64,000 bases of DNA, taken from Ruegeria lacuscaerulensis. Its GTDB lineage: Bacteria; Pseudomonadota; Alphaproteobacteria; Rhodobacterales; Rhodobacteraceae. A model generated the notes under the pieces. The model saw only the letters and a list, made by a program, of their open reading frames with translations. It did not search any database and was not told the DNA's origin. The translations under genes were made by a program, and so were the position numbers. Location: contig NZ_WPZL01000001.1 of the NCBI RefSeq assembly GCF_013031245.1, positions 310,001-374,000 on the forward strand, written 5' to 3'. Positions 24,887 through 34,122 of the stretch are shown here, in pieces; the first letter of the stretch is position 1, and each line of letters begins with the position of its first letter.

Positions 24887-26353
24887 TTAGTTGAGCAATG
24901 TCCTTGGCAACCACAACGCTATTTCCGGGAACAGAATAACCAGAACCAAACCGAACAGCTGTAAAAGCACAAACGGAATGATGCCGCGATAGATCTGCTG
25001 GATGCGTACCTGTGGGGGCGCGACAGCCTTGAGGTAGAAGAGCGCGAAGCCAAAGGGGGGCGTTAAGAACGAGGTTTGCAGGTTGATCGCAATCAGGACT
25101 GCAAACCAATAAACGACATCAATTCGTGCGACGTGATCGCCGAAGTCCAATTGCGCAATGATTGGTGCGAACACGGGCAGAATTATCAGGGTGATCTCGA
25201 TCCAGTCAAAGAAGAACCCCAACACAAACACCAGACCAAGCAGCAGGAACAACAGACCCCATGGGCCGAGACCCATCGCTTCGACAGTGCTGATTACCAG
25301 TTCATCGCCGCCTAGCGCGCGGAAAATGTAGCTAAAGAAAGTCGCTCCAACAAACAGGCCAAAGATCATCGCGTTGGTTTGTGCAGTACTGTCGACCACA
25401 CCGGACACCGTGCGACCAAACTGCGTCAGTTTCTTCCACGGGCCCGAGGCAACAAAATTGGCTGAGTGCGGGGCTGCACCCGATTCCTCAAGCACGAATT
25501 CCTTTACCCCCATCGAGGGTAGGATCACCAAATTGAAAAACCCCAGTACGACGGCGCCAAGTGCACCGACCCCGGCTGCCTCTGTCGGTGTTGCCACACC
25601 GCCAAGAATCGAGCCAAGCACCATGCCGATCAGGATTACAGGTGGCACAAAACTACGCAGAATCATAACCGCCACACCACTGCGGGTTTGCGGGCCCAGA
25701 GCATCAGAAATTGGAGGAGCCAAAGACGGGTTAAGCTTACAGCGAATAACGATATAAGCCATGTAAAGCGTTGCCAGAATAAGGCCCGGAAAGATCGCTG
25801 CCACAAACAAGTTGCCCACCGAGCGCGACAGCAAATCTGCCATGATCACCAGCATGATGGATGGCGGAATTAGGATGCCCAACGTCCCGGATGCCGCTAT
25901 TGTGCCTGTTGCAAGAGCATGATCGTATTTGCGTTCGACCATGATCGGCAGAGCCAGCAGGCTCATCATGATGACGGACGCGCCAATTATACCGGTGGTG
26001 GCCGCCAGAATTGTGCCCATGATGGTCACAGACAACGCAAGACCGCCTGGGACACGACGCATCAGAACTTGAAGGCAGTTCAGCAAGTCGCGCGCAACTC
26101 CGGATTTCTCTAGCATCGTGCCCATGAACACAAACATCGGAATCGCTGTCAGGATCAGGTTTTCCATGACACCACCAAAAATCCGCGACGGCAGAGTAGA
26201 GAACTGAATGAAGGCAAGCTCATCTGCGGCTATTCCAATCAAACCAAAGCCCAGGCCTACACCGCCCAATACCCAAGCGACTGGAAAGCCACTGAACAGC
26301 AGGAATGCGAGAACGATAAACATCAACAGGGGAAGGAGTTCGACAATGCCCAT
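24887..26353 (-). CDS. dctM: TRAP transporter large permease (DctM type)
   Basis: A 488-residue membrane protein with many hydrophobic helices, the large subunit of a tripartite sodium-driven TRAP importer. Typical sequences include VAWVLGGVGLGFGL at the N-terminus, PMFVFMGTMLEKSG and GTLGILIPPSIMLVI. At 488 residues it is longer than the usual 425-430, with a hydrophilic insert near the middle (VLEESGAAPHSANF... RTVSG), as in the extended DctM subgroup. Its ATG overlaps the small-permease stop by one base (TGATG). Confidence 0.92.
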   Translation of the reverse strand: MGIVELLPLLMFIVLAFLLFSGFPVAWVLGGVGLGFGLIGIAADELAFIQFSTLPSRIFGGVMENLILTAIPMFVFMGTMLEKSGVARDLLNCLQVLMRRVPGGLALSVTIMGTILAATTGIIGASVIMMSLLALPIMVERKYDHALATGTIAASGTLGILIPPSIMLVIMADLLSRSVGNLFVAAIFPGLILATLYMAYIVIRCKLNPSLAPPISDALGPQTRSGVAVMILRSFVPPVILIGMVLGSILGGVATPTEAAGVGALGAVVLGFFNLVILPSMGVKEFVLEESGAAPHSANFVASGPWKKLTQFGRTVSGVVDSTAQTNAMIFGLFVGATFFSYIFRALGGDELVISTVEAMGLGPWGLLFLLLGLVFVLGFFFDWIEITLIILPVFAPIIAQLDFGDHVARIDVVYWFAVLIAINLQTSFLTPPFGFALFYLKAVAPPQVRIQQIYRGIIPFVLLQLFGLVLVILFPEIALWLPRTLLN

Positions 26354-26928
26354 CAGTGGCCACCCCCGATTGTCGTTGCTTTCAAGTCGTCCGGAAGCCG
26401 TCCGGTCAATCCTGCCATTGATTTGATGAGTTGGGATATCCCGGCCAGTCCGATCAAAACGAAAAGGATGATCAACCCGCTTTTAAGAATCCAGAGATCC
26501 GTCAAGCCGGTCTGGGATTTTGAAATCTCGCCCGAGGTATAGGATCGGACGACATAGGGCCAGGACAGCCATGCACCCAGAAAAGAATAGGGAATCAACG
26601 CCAGCAGAATGCCAGCGATTTCAACGATATACTTTGCCCGTTCCGACAGGTTCTCGCGGATCAGATCGATGCGCACGTGGGATTGTTTTGTGTATGCGTA
26701 ACCCACCACCAGAACGATCAGGAAACTGTGCAGCCAATACTCGGACTCCTGCAACATGGTTGAGGTCAATCCAAATACCTTGGGCACCCCTAAATACCTG
26801 GTGAACACATCGTAGGTCACAACGAGGACAAGTAGTGCAGCGCACCAGGATCCGACCTTGGCCATCAGCCAAAGAAAACGGTCGATCGCTCGGCTAATCC
26901 TTAAAACCAGGTCCATCCACTTTTCCAC
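26353..26928 (-). CDS. dctQ: TRAP transporter small permease (DctQ type)
   Basis: A 191-residue protein with four predicted membrane helices, the small membrane subunit of the TRAP importer. Typical DctQ features are an N-terminal amphipathic stretch, ALLVLVVTYDVFTRYLG and the middle HVRIDLIRENLSERAKYIVEI. It lies between the binding protein and large permease, with a one-base overlap with the latter. Confidence 0.9.
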   Translation of the reverse strand: MEKWMDLVLRISRAIDRFLWLMAKVGSWCAALLVLVVTYDVFTRYLGVPKVFGLTSTMLQESEYWLHSFLIVLVVGYAYTKQSHVRIDLIRENLSERAKYIVEIAGILLALIPYSFLGAWLSWPYVVRSYTSGEISKSQTGLTDLWILKSGLIILFVLIGLAGISQLIKSMAGLTGRLPDDLKATTIGGGH

Positions 26929-27000
26929 TTTGTAACTTGATTATTTGTACGTTTAGACCCGGCCGAATCCCGACCAGGCCCCAAGTGCAAGTCGGCTGAG

Positions 27001-28041
27001 TTAGTCGAGGTAAGCCAGATTTTTCCAAACAGCGTATTCCGCACGAAATGCCTGGAGGTTCTCCCAAACTCTGGCAAAGTCGGGGTTTTCCGCAGCCATC
27101 TCAACGGCAATCCCATCCCATTCAGCTTCAAGCGTGTCTAGGAATTCATCGGGCCAACGGTGGGTCGTAACACCTTCGGCACGCATTTCAAGGAGCGCCT
27201 TGCCCTGAATGGCTTCACCCTCTGCCAGCTGCGTTGCCACAGTCGCACGACACGCTGTCGTAATGACCGCACGTTGCTGATCGCTCATACCATCCCAGAC
27301 ATCCTTGTTCACAAGGAGTTCCTGAATGGTCGACTGCTGGTGCCAACCAGGGAAATAGTTATGCTTGGCCAGATTGTAGAACCCAAGATTCTGGTCGATT
27401 GCCGGCATCGAGAATTCGGTTGCATCGATGGTGCCGCGCTCGAGCGCCGGATAGATGTCGCCGCCAGCCAGAAGCTGGGTATCAACACCCATTTTCTGCA
27501 TTACCAGAGCGCCAAGACCGTAAAAGCGCATTTTCAGCCCAGCAAGGTCTTCTGCCGAGTTAATCTCTTCTTTGAACCAGCCAGAGGTTTCCGGCGAGAC
27601 GATGCCGCAAACCTGTGCGTGGATGCCGACGGGATGATAGATTTCGTTCATCAGCTTTTCGCCGTCGCCGTTCCACATCCACGCTAGGTATTCACCCGGG
27701 CCGGGGCCAAAAGGCACGGCAGCAAACAGGTTCAGGGCAGAGTTCTTGGCGCCCCAGTAACCCGAGGTCGACCAACCTGCATCAACCGCTCCGGTGGAGA
27801 CATTGTCGTAAATTTCCAGCGCGGGAATAAGAGCATTCGGATCATAGAATTTGACCTCAATGTCACCGCCAGAGATCAGATTTACAGTGTCAGCAAATCG
27901 CACACCGGCCGTTCCCAATTGGGTCAGCGAACCGGCGAATGTTGACGGCATGTTGATCTTGATCTCTTCGGCAGATGCCGGTGCGGCTACAACGCCTGCC
28001 AGCATTGCGGCGGCGGTGATCGCCCTGGATGTTATTTTCAT
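27001..28041 (-). CDS. dctP: TRAP transporter substrate-binding protein (TakP-like DctP family)
   Basis: A 346-residue periplasmic binding protein with a Sec signal peptide (cleavage after PASAEE region, about residue 24). The body resembles the subgroup of DctP proteins that bind alpha-keto and hydroxy acids: LISGGDIEVKFYDPNALIPALEIYD, STGAVDAGWSTSGYWGAK and FAAVPFGPGPGEYLAW. It is the first gene of the TRAP operon and the LysR gene lies upstream on the same strand. An organic-acid substrate is likely, fitting the dehydratase and dehydrogenase operon that faces it. Confidence 0.9.
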   Translation of the reverse strand: MKITSRAITAAAMLAGVVAAPASAEEIKINMPSTFAGSLTQLGTAGVRFADTVNLISGGDIEVKFYDPNALIPALEIYDNVSTGAVDAGWSTSGYWGAKNSALNLFAAVPFGPGPGEYLAWMWNGDGEKLMNEIYHPVGIHAQVCGIVSPETSGWFKEEINSAEDLAGLKMRFYGLGALVMQKMGVDTQLLAGGDIYPALERGTIDATEFSMPAIDQNLGFYNLAKHNYFPGWHQQSTIQELLVNKDVWDGMSDQQRAVITTACRATVATQLAEGEAIQGKALLEMRAEGVTTHRWPDEFLDTLEAEWDGIAVEMAAENPDFARVWENLQAFRAEYAVWKNLAYLD

Positions 28042-28251
28042 GGTTATCCTCCCATAGAATTGCTTTTGTTGTGTACTCTATGGGTAACGCCTGGATCACT
28101 GCTTTCAGGAGTCTCGAATTCCGAATGGGGGTATCACCGTTCGGGATGGCTATTCGCAGATGCAATTAAAAATCCCGCCAGAACAATGTATGCCGGGAAT
28201 GTTGTGATGCCTCGGCTTGACACCTGCCCGGATAGAAACAAAAACGTTTTG

Positions 28252-29151
28252 CTATTTGTCAGCCAAATTTTGGGAGATCAAATGTTCCACCAAAGCACGA
28301 ACAGGGCGTGACACTGCATTCAGATCTTTCACGGCGAGTTTAAGTGTCCGAACGGCCCAATCCTCGCCAATTTTCTGCATTCGCAATTGAGCGCTATCTA
28401 GATAGGGCTCAACCGCGCCGAGTGGAAGCACCGCAACTCCCAGACCCGCCTCGACCATCCGGCGCACGCCATCAAAGCTAAGGGTTTCGACGCGTGTTTT
28501 GAGTGTCAGCCCCTGTTCGGCGGCACGCTCCTCCAGAAACGCCTGCAGTGAACTGCCAGTCTGCAGGCCCACCATATCAAGCTTGGCAAACTCAGCGAAC
28601 TTCACCGGATGGTCGGGTCGGTAAGGATGATCCTTCCCCATGACGACCACCAATGTGTCACGACGATATGTGAGTACCTCCAATTCCGGTTCTTCGACCA
28701 ACCCTGAAAAGATCCCCAGATCTGCCAAACCATCGCGTACGGCGGTAAGTATTTCGTCAGAGGTTCGCTCACTCAAGTCAATCCGAACATCAGGATAATC
28801 CTCAACAAAACCGGCCAGATCCTCGGGGAGAAACTGCGTAATCGCCGATGTATTCGCCGCGATTCGAACCGACCCTTTTGCTCCTGATGCGAAATCAAGC
28901 ATCTGGGCTTCCATACGTTCTACCAAACTGAGCACGTTCGAGGAATGCCGGGCGAGTTCATGGCCTGCCGGAGTCAGCTCTACTCCTCGCGTTTGTCGAT
29001 AAAATAACGGTGTTCCGATCTTATCTTCCAAATCCGAAATGCGTTTGCTGATGGCGGACGCTGCGACGTTTTCTGCTTCGGAGGCCTGCGCAATGCTGCC
29101 TGCTCTGGCGACGGTCAGAAACATCTTTAGCGTTATCAGGTTAAACGACAT
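28252..29151 (-). CDS. LysR-family transcriptional regulator
   Basis: A 299-residue LysR regulator with an N-terminal winged helix (LKMFLTVARAGSIAQASEAENVAASAISKRISDLEDKIG) and a periplasmic-binding-like effector domain. It is immediately upstream of the TRAP operon and is the obvious local candidate to control it. The start at 29151 (MSFNLITLKMF) matches the family's usual N-terminus; an in-frame ATG at 29175 would add eight residues and cannot be excluded because neither has a strong ribosome site. Confidence 0.9.
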   Translation of the reverse strand: MSFNLITLKMFLTVARAGSIAQASEAENVAASAISKRISDLEDKIGTPLFYRQTRGVELTPAGHELARHSSNVLSLVERMEAQMLDFASGAKGSVRIAANTSAITQFLPEDLAGFVEDYPDVRIDLSERTSDEILTAVRDGLADLGIFSGLVEEPELEVLTYRRDTLVVVMGKDHPYRPDHPVKFAEFAKLDMVGLQTGSSLQAFLEERAAEQGLTLKTRVETLSFDGVRRMVEAGLGVAVLPLGAVEPYLDSAQLRMQKIGEDWAVRTLKLAVKDLNAVSRPVRALVEHLISQNLADK

Positions 29152-29328
29152 GGATTTCCCTAACATTTGCGACATCTGGGAATGGTTGAGTCATTCCACG
29201 CAGCGAAGCTGGCGACCTGACTTCATCCTACACTTGTTTGGATATTTGTGCTCAAAAAAGCCTCGGGGCTTGCTTCAGATATACCCGATACATTTGAACT
29301 GCACTTAATAGATGGGACGCGTTCGCCA

Positions 29329-30207
29329 CTATGAGACCGCGCTCGGCTCGCCAGTCGCCGACGCAATCTCAACGATGCTCAGACCGACATCCGTTATTCT
29401 TGACGGATAGTAGCTGGGCAGGCGTTCCTCATGCGCGGCGATGACCCGCTTGCGATCACCTCCCACTGCTTTCATCATCCGATCCATCGTCATCAGAATG
29501 TTGGTTTGTGATCCACTCGCAAATCCAACGGGAGTGTAGTGAGGGTCGTCTGGGTCGCCACCTGTGAGGTTTTCGTCCCGGTACACCAAATCGCCAGCCA
29601 GGACATAACTGTCAGAGCTTTCACGCAAGCCATCGTTGCGAACCACCACATACTGCGAACCCGGCGTGTGGGATTCCTTGGACAATATGACATCAATTCC
29701 CGGCAACAGGTCTTCGTGATCGCCGGACAGGCTCACGAGTCGTCCCTGTTCAGCCAAAGCAACACATCGCAGGATATCTGCCGGATCCGTGGCCACCATC
29801 AGCCAGCGGAATTTCCGGGAAAGCGACATGATCTGGACCCATTTGGACAATTCGCGTTCCTGAATATAGAATTTCGCATTGGGGAAAAACTGAATGCCGC
29901 CCATATGGTCGAAATGTGCATGAGTTATGATGACATCGGTTATGTCTTCCGGTGTCATATCCACTTCGGCCAGCACGTCCGCCGGGCTGCACCAGTTGAT
30001 CACGCCGAACCGGTCTGACAGTGTTTTCCCATATGCCGCATAGTCATGGCCACAATCGACAAGGATGTTGTGCCCGTTGCCCCTGATCAGGACATACCCA
30101 TAAGGTAGCTTACAGGTTCCTTGATTGTGTGCGCCATAGACGAGTCCACTCAACGGGAATTCTTCAACAAAGGCATATTCCAGCACATGAATTGAATATT
30201 TTCTCAT
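29329..30207 (-). CDS. Metallo-beta-lactamase-fold lactonase-like hydrolase
   Basis: A 292-residue zinc hydrolase of the AttM/AiiB-like N-acylhomoserine-lactonase group. The dinuclear zinc motif HAHFDHMGG is present, followed by the later ligand positions in HTPGSQ, LAGDLVY and AAHEERLPSYY. Being the last gene of an operon encoding a sugar-type ABC importer, with a four-base overlap to the gene before it, it more probably opens a sugar or other lactone brought in by the importer than quenches quorum signals; this is inference. Confidence 0.85.
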   Translation of the reverse strand: MRKYSIHVLEYAFVEEFPLSGLVYGAHNQGTCKLPYGYVLIRGNGHNILVDCGHDYAAYGKTLSDRFGVINWCSPADVLAEVDMTPEDITDVIITHAHFDHMGGIQFFPNAKFYIQERELSKWVQIMSLSRKFRWLMVATDPADILRCVALAEQGRLVSLSGDHEDLLPGIDVILSKESHTPGSQYVVVRNDGLRESSDSYVLAGDLVYRDENLTGGDPDDPHYTPVGFASGSQTNILMTMDRMMKAVGGDRKRVIAAHEERLPSYYPSRITDVGLSIVEIASATGEPSAVS

Positions 30208-30671
30208 GAGATAACTCCCGGTCTGGTTTTTAAGTTGAGGTCAGCGTCGGGAATTGCACAGCACGCACAGGTTAAGTCCACCATCGACAGACCTGGGGTT
30301 GTGGACGCCGCGAACCGCAGTTCCCGAATGGCTGCCGCAAGCGCGTTTTTACAACTTTCAGCACCAGACAACAGGTCATCTGAAAGAGCGTCCATTGAGG
30401 TTTTCAATAGGGCGACTGCCCGGTCGATATGCGACAAAGCATGCTGATCTGAACTATTCGCATCGCCAAGGGATGCCCGTTGTGATTTGATTTGATCGAA
30501 AGTTACCTGGCAGGCCACTCTCAATGGTTGGAGAGGGAGATTGCCTTTCATAACTGAAGACCTCGCCAGAAGCAGGCCACCAATCTGGGTTGCCAGATGC
30601 CGGCATTCTTCAAAGCACCTGTCATATCGATTCAGATGATCTAGTTCGGTTTCAAAAAGCGATTTTTTCAT
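30204..30671 (-). CDS. Uncharacterised helical, Cys-containing protein
   Basis: A 155-residue soluble protein that I do not recognise. It is predicted to be mostly helical and has paired cysteines near the start (YDRCFEECRH) and a CACC cluster near the end (LTCACCAIPDADLN), suggesting a metal or disulfide site. The ATG at 30671 lies 11 bases after the permease stop and its own stop overlaps the lactonase start by four bases, so it is a genuine member of the ABC operon. A helper for the lactonase or an unusual four-helix enzyme are both possible. Confidence 0.6.
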   Translation of the reverse strand: MKKSLFETELDHLNRYDRCFEECRHLATQIGGLLLARSSVMKGNLPLQPLRVACQVTFDQIKSQRASLGDANSSDQHALSHIDRAVALLKTSMDALSDDLLSGAESCKNALAAAIRELRFAASTTPGLSMVDLTCACCAIPDADLNLKTRPGVIS

Positions 30672-30682
30672 AGTACCCCATG

Positions 30683-31654
30683 TCAGCGTGTGTCTTTTCG
30701 CCGTGCATAGATCGCGACGGCGCAAATCACGACGACACCCTTCATGATCATCTGAAAGTGAATTGGAATGCCGAGATGCAGGATGAAATTGGATAGAAGC
30801 ACCAGAACCGCGGCGCCAAGAAGGGCCCCAATGGTGCCACCCACACCGCCGGTCAGGGCGACACCGCCAAGCACAGCCGCGACGATGGAATCCAGCTCAT
30901 ATCCTTTGCCGACCCAGTTATCGACCTGGTTCAGATATCCTGCCAGAACCATGCCCGCGATACCTGCAAACATGGAAGAAGCCACATAGCAACTGATCGT
31001 GATCCGGTCGGTTTTGATCCCGACCAGACGGGCCGCTTGTTCGTTCGATCCCACCAGGTAAACCTGGCGCCCGGCGATGACACGCTGCAGAACAAAGGCC
31101 GAAGCAATACCCATACCCAACAACAACACGGTGTTAACCGGTACGAAGTCCAAGATCATACCCCGACCAAGGTCACGGATGAATTGAGGTGTTTCGCCCA
31201 AGGGTGCACCCCGGGTCATCGCAGACCGGATGCCTTGAACGACAATCAGCATCGCCAGCGTACACAGAAAGGGTTCAATGTTGCGTTTGGTGATCAGCAA
31301 TCCATTGATCAGTCCGATACCCCCCGACACGACGATGACGGTTGGCACCACCAGAAGCAGCGCTGATGGGTCAGAGCCAAAGGATGCTGAAATGACTGCG
31401 GCGGTGGCCATCACGGTCGCCACTGAAAGGTCCAATCCGCGTACCAGAATAACCAGGGCCTGGCCCATGGCCACGACGCCCAATGGGCCCAGCTGCACCA
31501 GCATGTTTTGAATGCTGCGGGCCGTAAACATGGCAGGTGCCAGAGCCGCAACAATCAACAACAAACCCGCCACGACACCGGTGACAATGAGTTTTGCAGG
31601 GATGTTGCCCGCTGGGCTTAGCTTAGAAGAGATTTGCGTTTGATTGGCCATCAT
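30683..31654 (-). CDS. Ribose-type ABC transporter permease (second)
   Basis: A 323-residue integral membrane permease of the RbsC/branched sugar family, with eight or more hydrophobic segments and the family segment ILVRGLDLSVATVMATAAV. The start codons ATGATG at 31654/31651 overlap the stop of the preceding permease gene. Two different permease genes in the operon indicate a heterodimeric channel rather than the usual homodimer. Confidence 0.9.
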   Translation of the reverse strand: MMANQTQISSKLSPAGNIPAKLIVTGVVAGLLLIVAALAPAMFTARSIQNMLVQLGPLGVVAMGQALVILVRGLDLSVATVMATAAVISASFGSDPSALLLVVPTVIVVSGGIGLINGLLITKRNIEPFLCTLAMLIVVQGIRSAMTRGAPLGETPQFIRDLGRGMILDFVPVNTVLLLGMGIASAFVLQRVIAGRQVYLVGSNEQAARLVGIKTDRITISCYVASSMFAGIAGMVLAGYLNQVDNWVGKGYELDSIVAAVLGGVALTGGVGGTIGALLGAAVLVLLSNFILHLGIPIHFQMIMKGVVVICAVAIYARRKDTR

Positions 31655-32622
31655 GCACGCTTTCTATGCGAAAATGTTGAGACGGCGACCAGAATAATAA
31701 CCCCCTGAATGACCCATTGGTAGAAGGTCGAAACCTGAAGGAAATTCAGCAAACTGTTCAGGAGGGCCATAAAGAACACCGCGAGCAATGTGCCGCCGAC
31801 CCCACCGGATCCACCTGCCAGCAATGTGCCGCCAAGAACGACCGGCGCTATGGATGTCAGCTCGTATCCCTGACCCATAATCGGGCTGCCGCTTCCAAGC
31901 AGACCAACCATGTAGATACCAGCAAAGCCCGCGCACCCCGCCGAGAACACAAATGCAATGCAGACAATGTATGTGGTGTTGATCCCCATGATCCGGGCTG
32001 CATGTTCATCGCCACCCACCGCATAGATACGGGCGCCGATGGGAAACTTGCGCAAGACCAGCAGAGTTACCGCAAATAGCGCAAGCGCTAGCCATGTGCC
32101 GTTTGGAATACCCAGCGTGTCCTCAAAAGCGAGGTTTTCCAACTGGTACGGCCCAAGTTTCGGTACCGGGGCGATCAGCAGAGCGCATCCCTGAATGATG
32201 GCCGAGGTTCCGAGTGTACAGATTATGGGGTGAACCTTGAGCTGCGTAACGATCAACCCGTTGATCAGCCCAACCGACATGCAGATCACCATTACGACCG
32301 GGATGACCCACCAGAGCTGCGTCGCGTCCTGTTCGGCCAAAACCGCCGTCAGCACCCCCGAGAGGCTGATCACAGAGCCAATTGAAAGGTCAATTGCGGC
32401 AGTCAACACAACAACGGTCTGCCCGATACCGATCAGCAGCGGCACAACCGCGGCGCGCGCCACGTTGAGCATGTTTGACGTGCTGGCGAAACGTTCAGTA
32501 TAAACTGCACCTAGCCCGATCAATGCAAGGATCAGAGCCAGCAGCCCAACATGAACCAGATTGATCCGGGATCGGCGCCAAAGCGGTTTATCGTCGAATG
32601 GAATGGTTTGGTTTGTGTTCAT
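31651..32622 (-). CDS. Ribose-type ABC transporter permease (first)
   Basis: A 323-residue RbsC-like permease with the conserved VVLTAAIDLSIGSVISLSGVLTAVLAE-type segment (read as AAIDLSIGSVISLSGV) and multiple membrane helices. It lies nine bases after the ATPase gene and overlaps the second permease gene by four bases. Same length as its partner but clearly divergent in sequence, consistent with an old duplication. Confidence 0.9.
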   Translation of the reverse strand: MNTNQTIPFDDKPLWRRSRINLVHVGLLALILALIGLGAVYTERFASTSNMLNVARAAVVPLLIGIGQTVVVLTAAIDLSIGSVISLSGVLTAVLAEQDATQLWWVIPVVMVICMSVGLINGLIVTQLKVHPIICTLGTSAIIQGCALLIAPVPKLGPYQLENLAFEDTLGIPNGTWLALALFAVTLLVLRKFPIGARIYAVGGDEHAARIMGINTTYIVCIAFVFSAGCAGFAGIYMVGLLGSGSPIMGQGYELTSIAPVVLGGTLLAGGSGGVGGTLLAVFFMALLNSLLNFLQVSTFYQWVIQGVIILVAVSTFSHRKRA

Positions 32623-32631
32623 GTCATGTCC

Positions 32632-34122
32632 TCAGGCGCCAGTTGACGTTGCCAGATGGACAATTGCTTCTTCCGCAATGTCGTCACCCTGTAGTTCACC
32701 TGAAACCTGTCCTTCTCTCATCACGATCACGCGGTCACTCATGCCGACGATTTCCTGCATTTCAGAACTGATCAGCAATATGCTCACACCGTTCTGCGCA
32801 CATTCTCGGATTAGCCGGTAAATTTCGGATTTTGCGCCGATATCGACCCCGCGTGTCGGCTCATCCAGGATCAAAATCTTTTCGCTGATGTGGCGCCAGC
32901 GGGCGATCAACACTTTCTGCTGATTGCCGCCCGACAGGTTGCCAACGCGGGTGGCAGGTTGGGCACCCGCAATGGACAGCGCATCGATTTCAGATGTCGC
33001 AAGCGCCGTTTCGGCCCTAAGGTTGATTACATTCGACGAAGACAGTGATTTCAGCCGTGGCGCGCTGATGTTGGCCGCCACGCTGAGGTTCAGCATCAAT
33101 CCCTGCCGCTTGCGGTCTTCAGTTAAAAAGCCGACACCTTCAGAGATCGATTTGGCTGGCGTGGGATCAAAGGGATGCCCATTAATTTCTATCGAGCCGG
33201 CGGCCGGTTTGCCCAGACCGAAAATCATTTCCGCGAGCTCGCTGCGTCCGGATCCGACCATGCCAGCGATCCCGAGAATCTCTCCGGCATTGAGTTGCAA
33301 ATCCACCGATTTGACCATGCGCCGGTCCGAAAGACCGTCAATTTTCAAAACAATCCGGTCGGCAGTATTTGACTGTTTGGCGGGGTAGAGATCGGAAATC
33401 TCGCGCCCGACCATCATCGACACCAACCCGTCATGGGTCACGTCTGCAATCCCTTTGTGCCCGACAAACTGCCCATCCTTGAGCACGGTCACCTCGTCCG
33501 CAATCTCGAAAATCTCATCCAGACGGTGCGAGATATAAACAATCGCAACACCCTGTTTACGGAGTTGCGCCAGCCTGTCAAACAGCAGATCAACCTCTTG
33601 TCCGGAGATCACCGCGGTGGGCTCGTCCAGAAACAGCACCTTGACCTTGCCGATCAGCGCACGCGCGATCTCGACCATTTGCTGGTCGGCCACAGTCAGA
33701 TCCCTGACCTTCTGATTAACGTCGATATGTGTGCCGAGATCGGACAAGATCGCAGCGCTGTGCCGACGCATCTGGCGCGCGTCCACCATGCCCAGCCGGG
33801 TTCGCGGCTCTTCTCCCAGAAAGATATTTTCTGCCACGGTCATATCGGGAAACAGGATCAACTCCTGATGCACCACATGTATCCCTGCTTCCCGGGCCAC
33901 GCGGGCGGAATTCATTTCTTTGGGAACGCCATCCATATGCACGGTGCCAGAGTCGGGCTGAACCGCGCCGGACAACACACCTACCAATGTAGATTTCCCG
34001 GCTCCATTTTCGCCCACCAGGGCGTGAATGGAGCCGGCAGCAATCTCTATCCCGACATCATCAAGAGATTTGACGCCGGGATAGGATTTACAGATTCTTT
34101 CGCAAGAAAGAACTGAGGTCAT
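32632..34122 (-). CDS. Sugar ABC transporter ATP-binding protein (RbsA/MglA type)
   Basis: A 496-residue protein made of two fused ABC ATPase halves, the normal form in monosaccharide importers. The first half has Walker A GENGAGKSTL and VLFLDEPTAVISG; the second has the degenerate P-loop GMVGSGRSEL, signature LSGGNQQKV and ILDEPTRGVDIGAK. Its ATG overlaps the binding-protein stop by four bases. Confidence 0.93.
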   Translation of the reverse strand: MTSVLSCERICKSYPGVKSLDDVGIEIAAGSIHALVGENGAGKSTLVGVLSGAVQPDSGTVHMDGVPKEMNSARVAREAGIHVVHQELILFPDMTVAENIFLGEEPRTRLGMVDARQMRRHSAAILSDLGTHIDVNQKVRDLTVADQQMVEIARALIGKVKVLFLDEPTAVISGQEVDLLFDRLAQLRKQGVAIVYISHRLDEIFEIADEVTVLKDGQFVGHKGIADVTHDGLVSMMVGREISDLYPAKQSNTADRIVLKIDGLSDRRMVKSVDLQLNAGEILGIAGMVGSGRSELAEMIFGLGKPAAGSIEINGHPFDPTPAKSISEGVGFLTEDRKRQGLMLNLSVAANISAPRLKSLSSSNVINLRAETALATSEIDALSIAGAQPATRVGNLSGGNQQKVLIARWRHISEKILILDEPTRGVDIGAKSEIYRLIRECAQNGVSILLISSEMQEIVGMSDRVIVMREGQVSGELQGDDIAEEAIVHLATSTGA

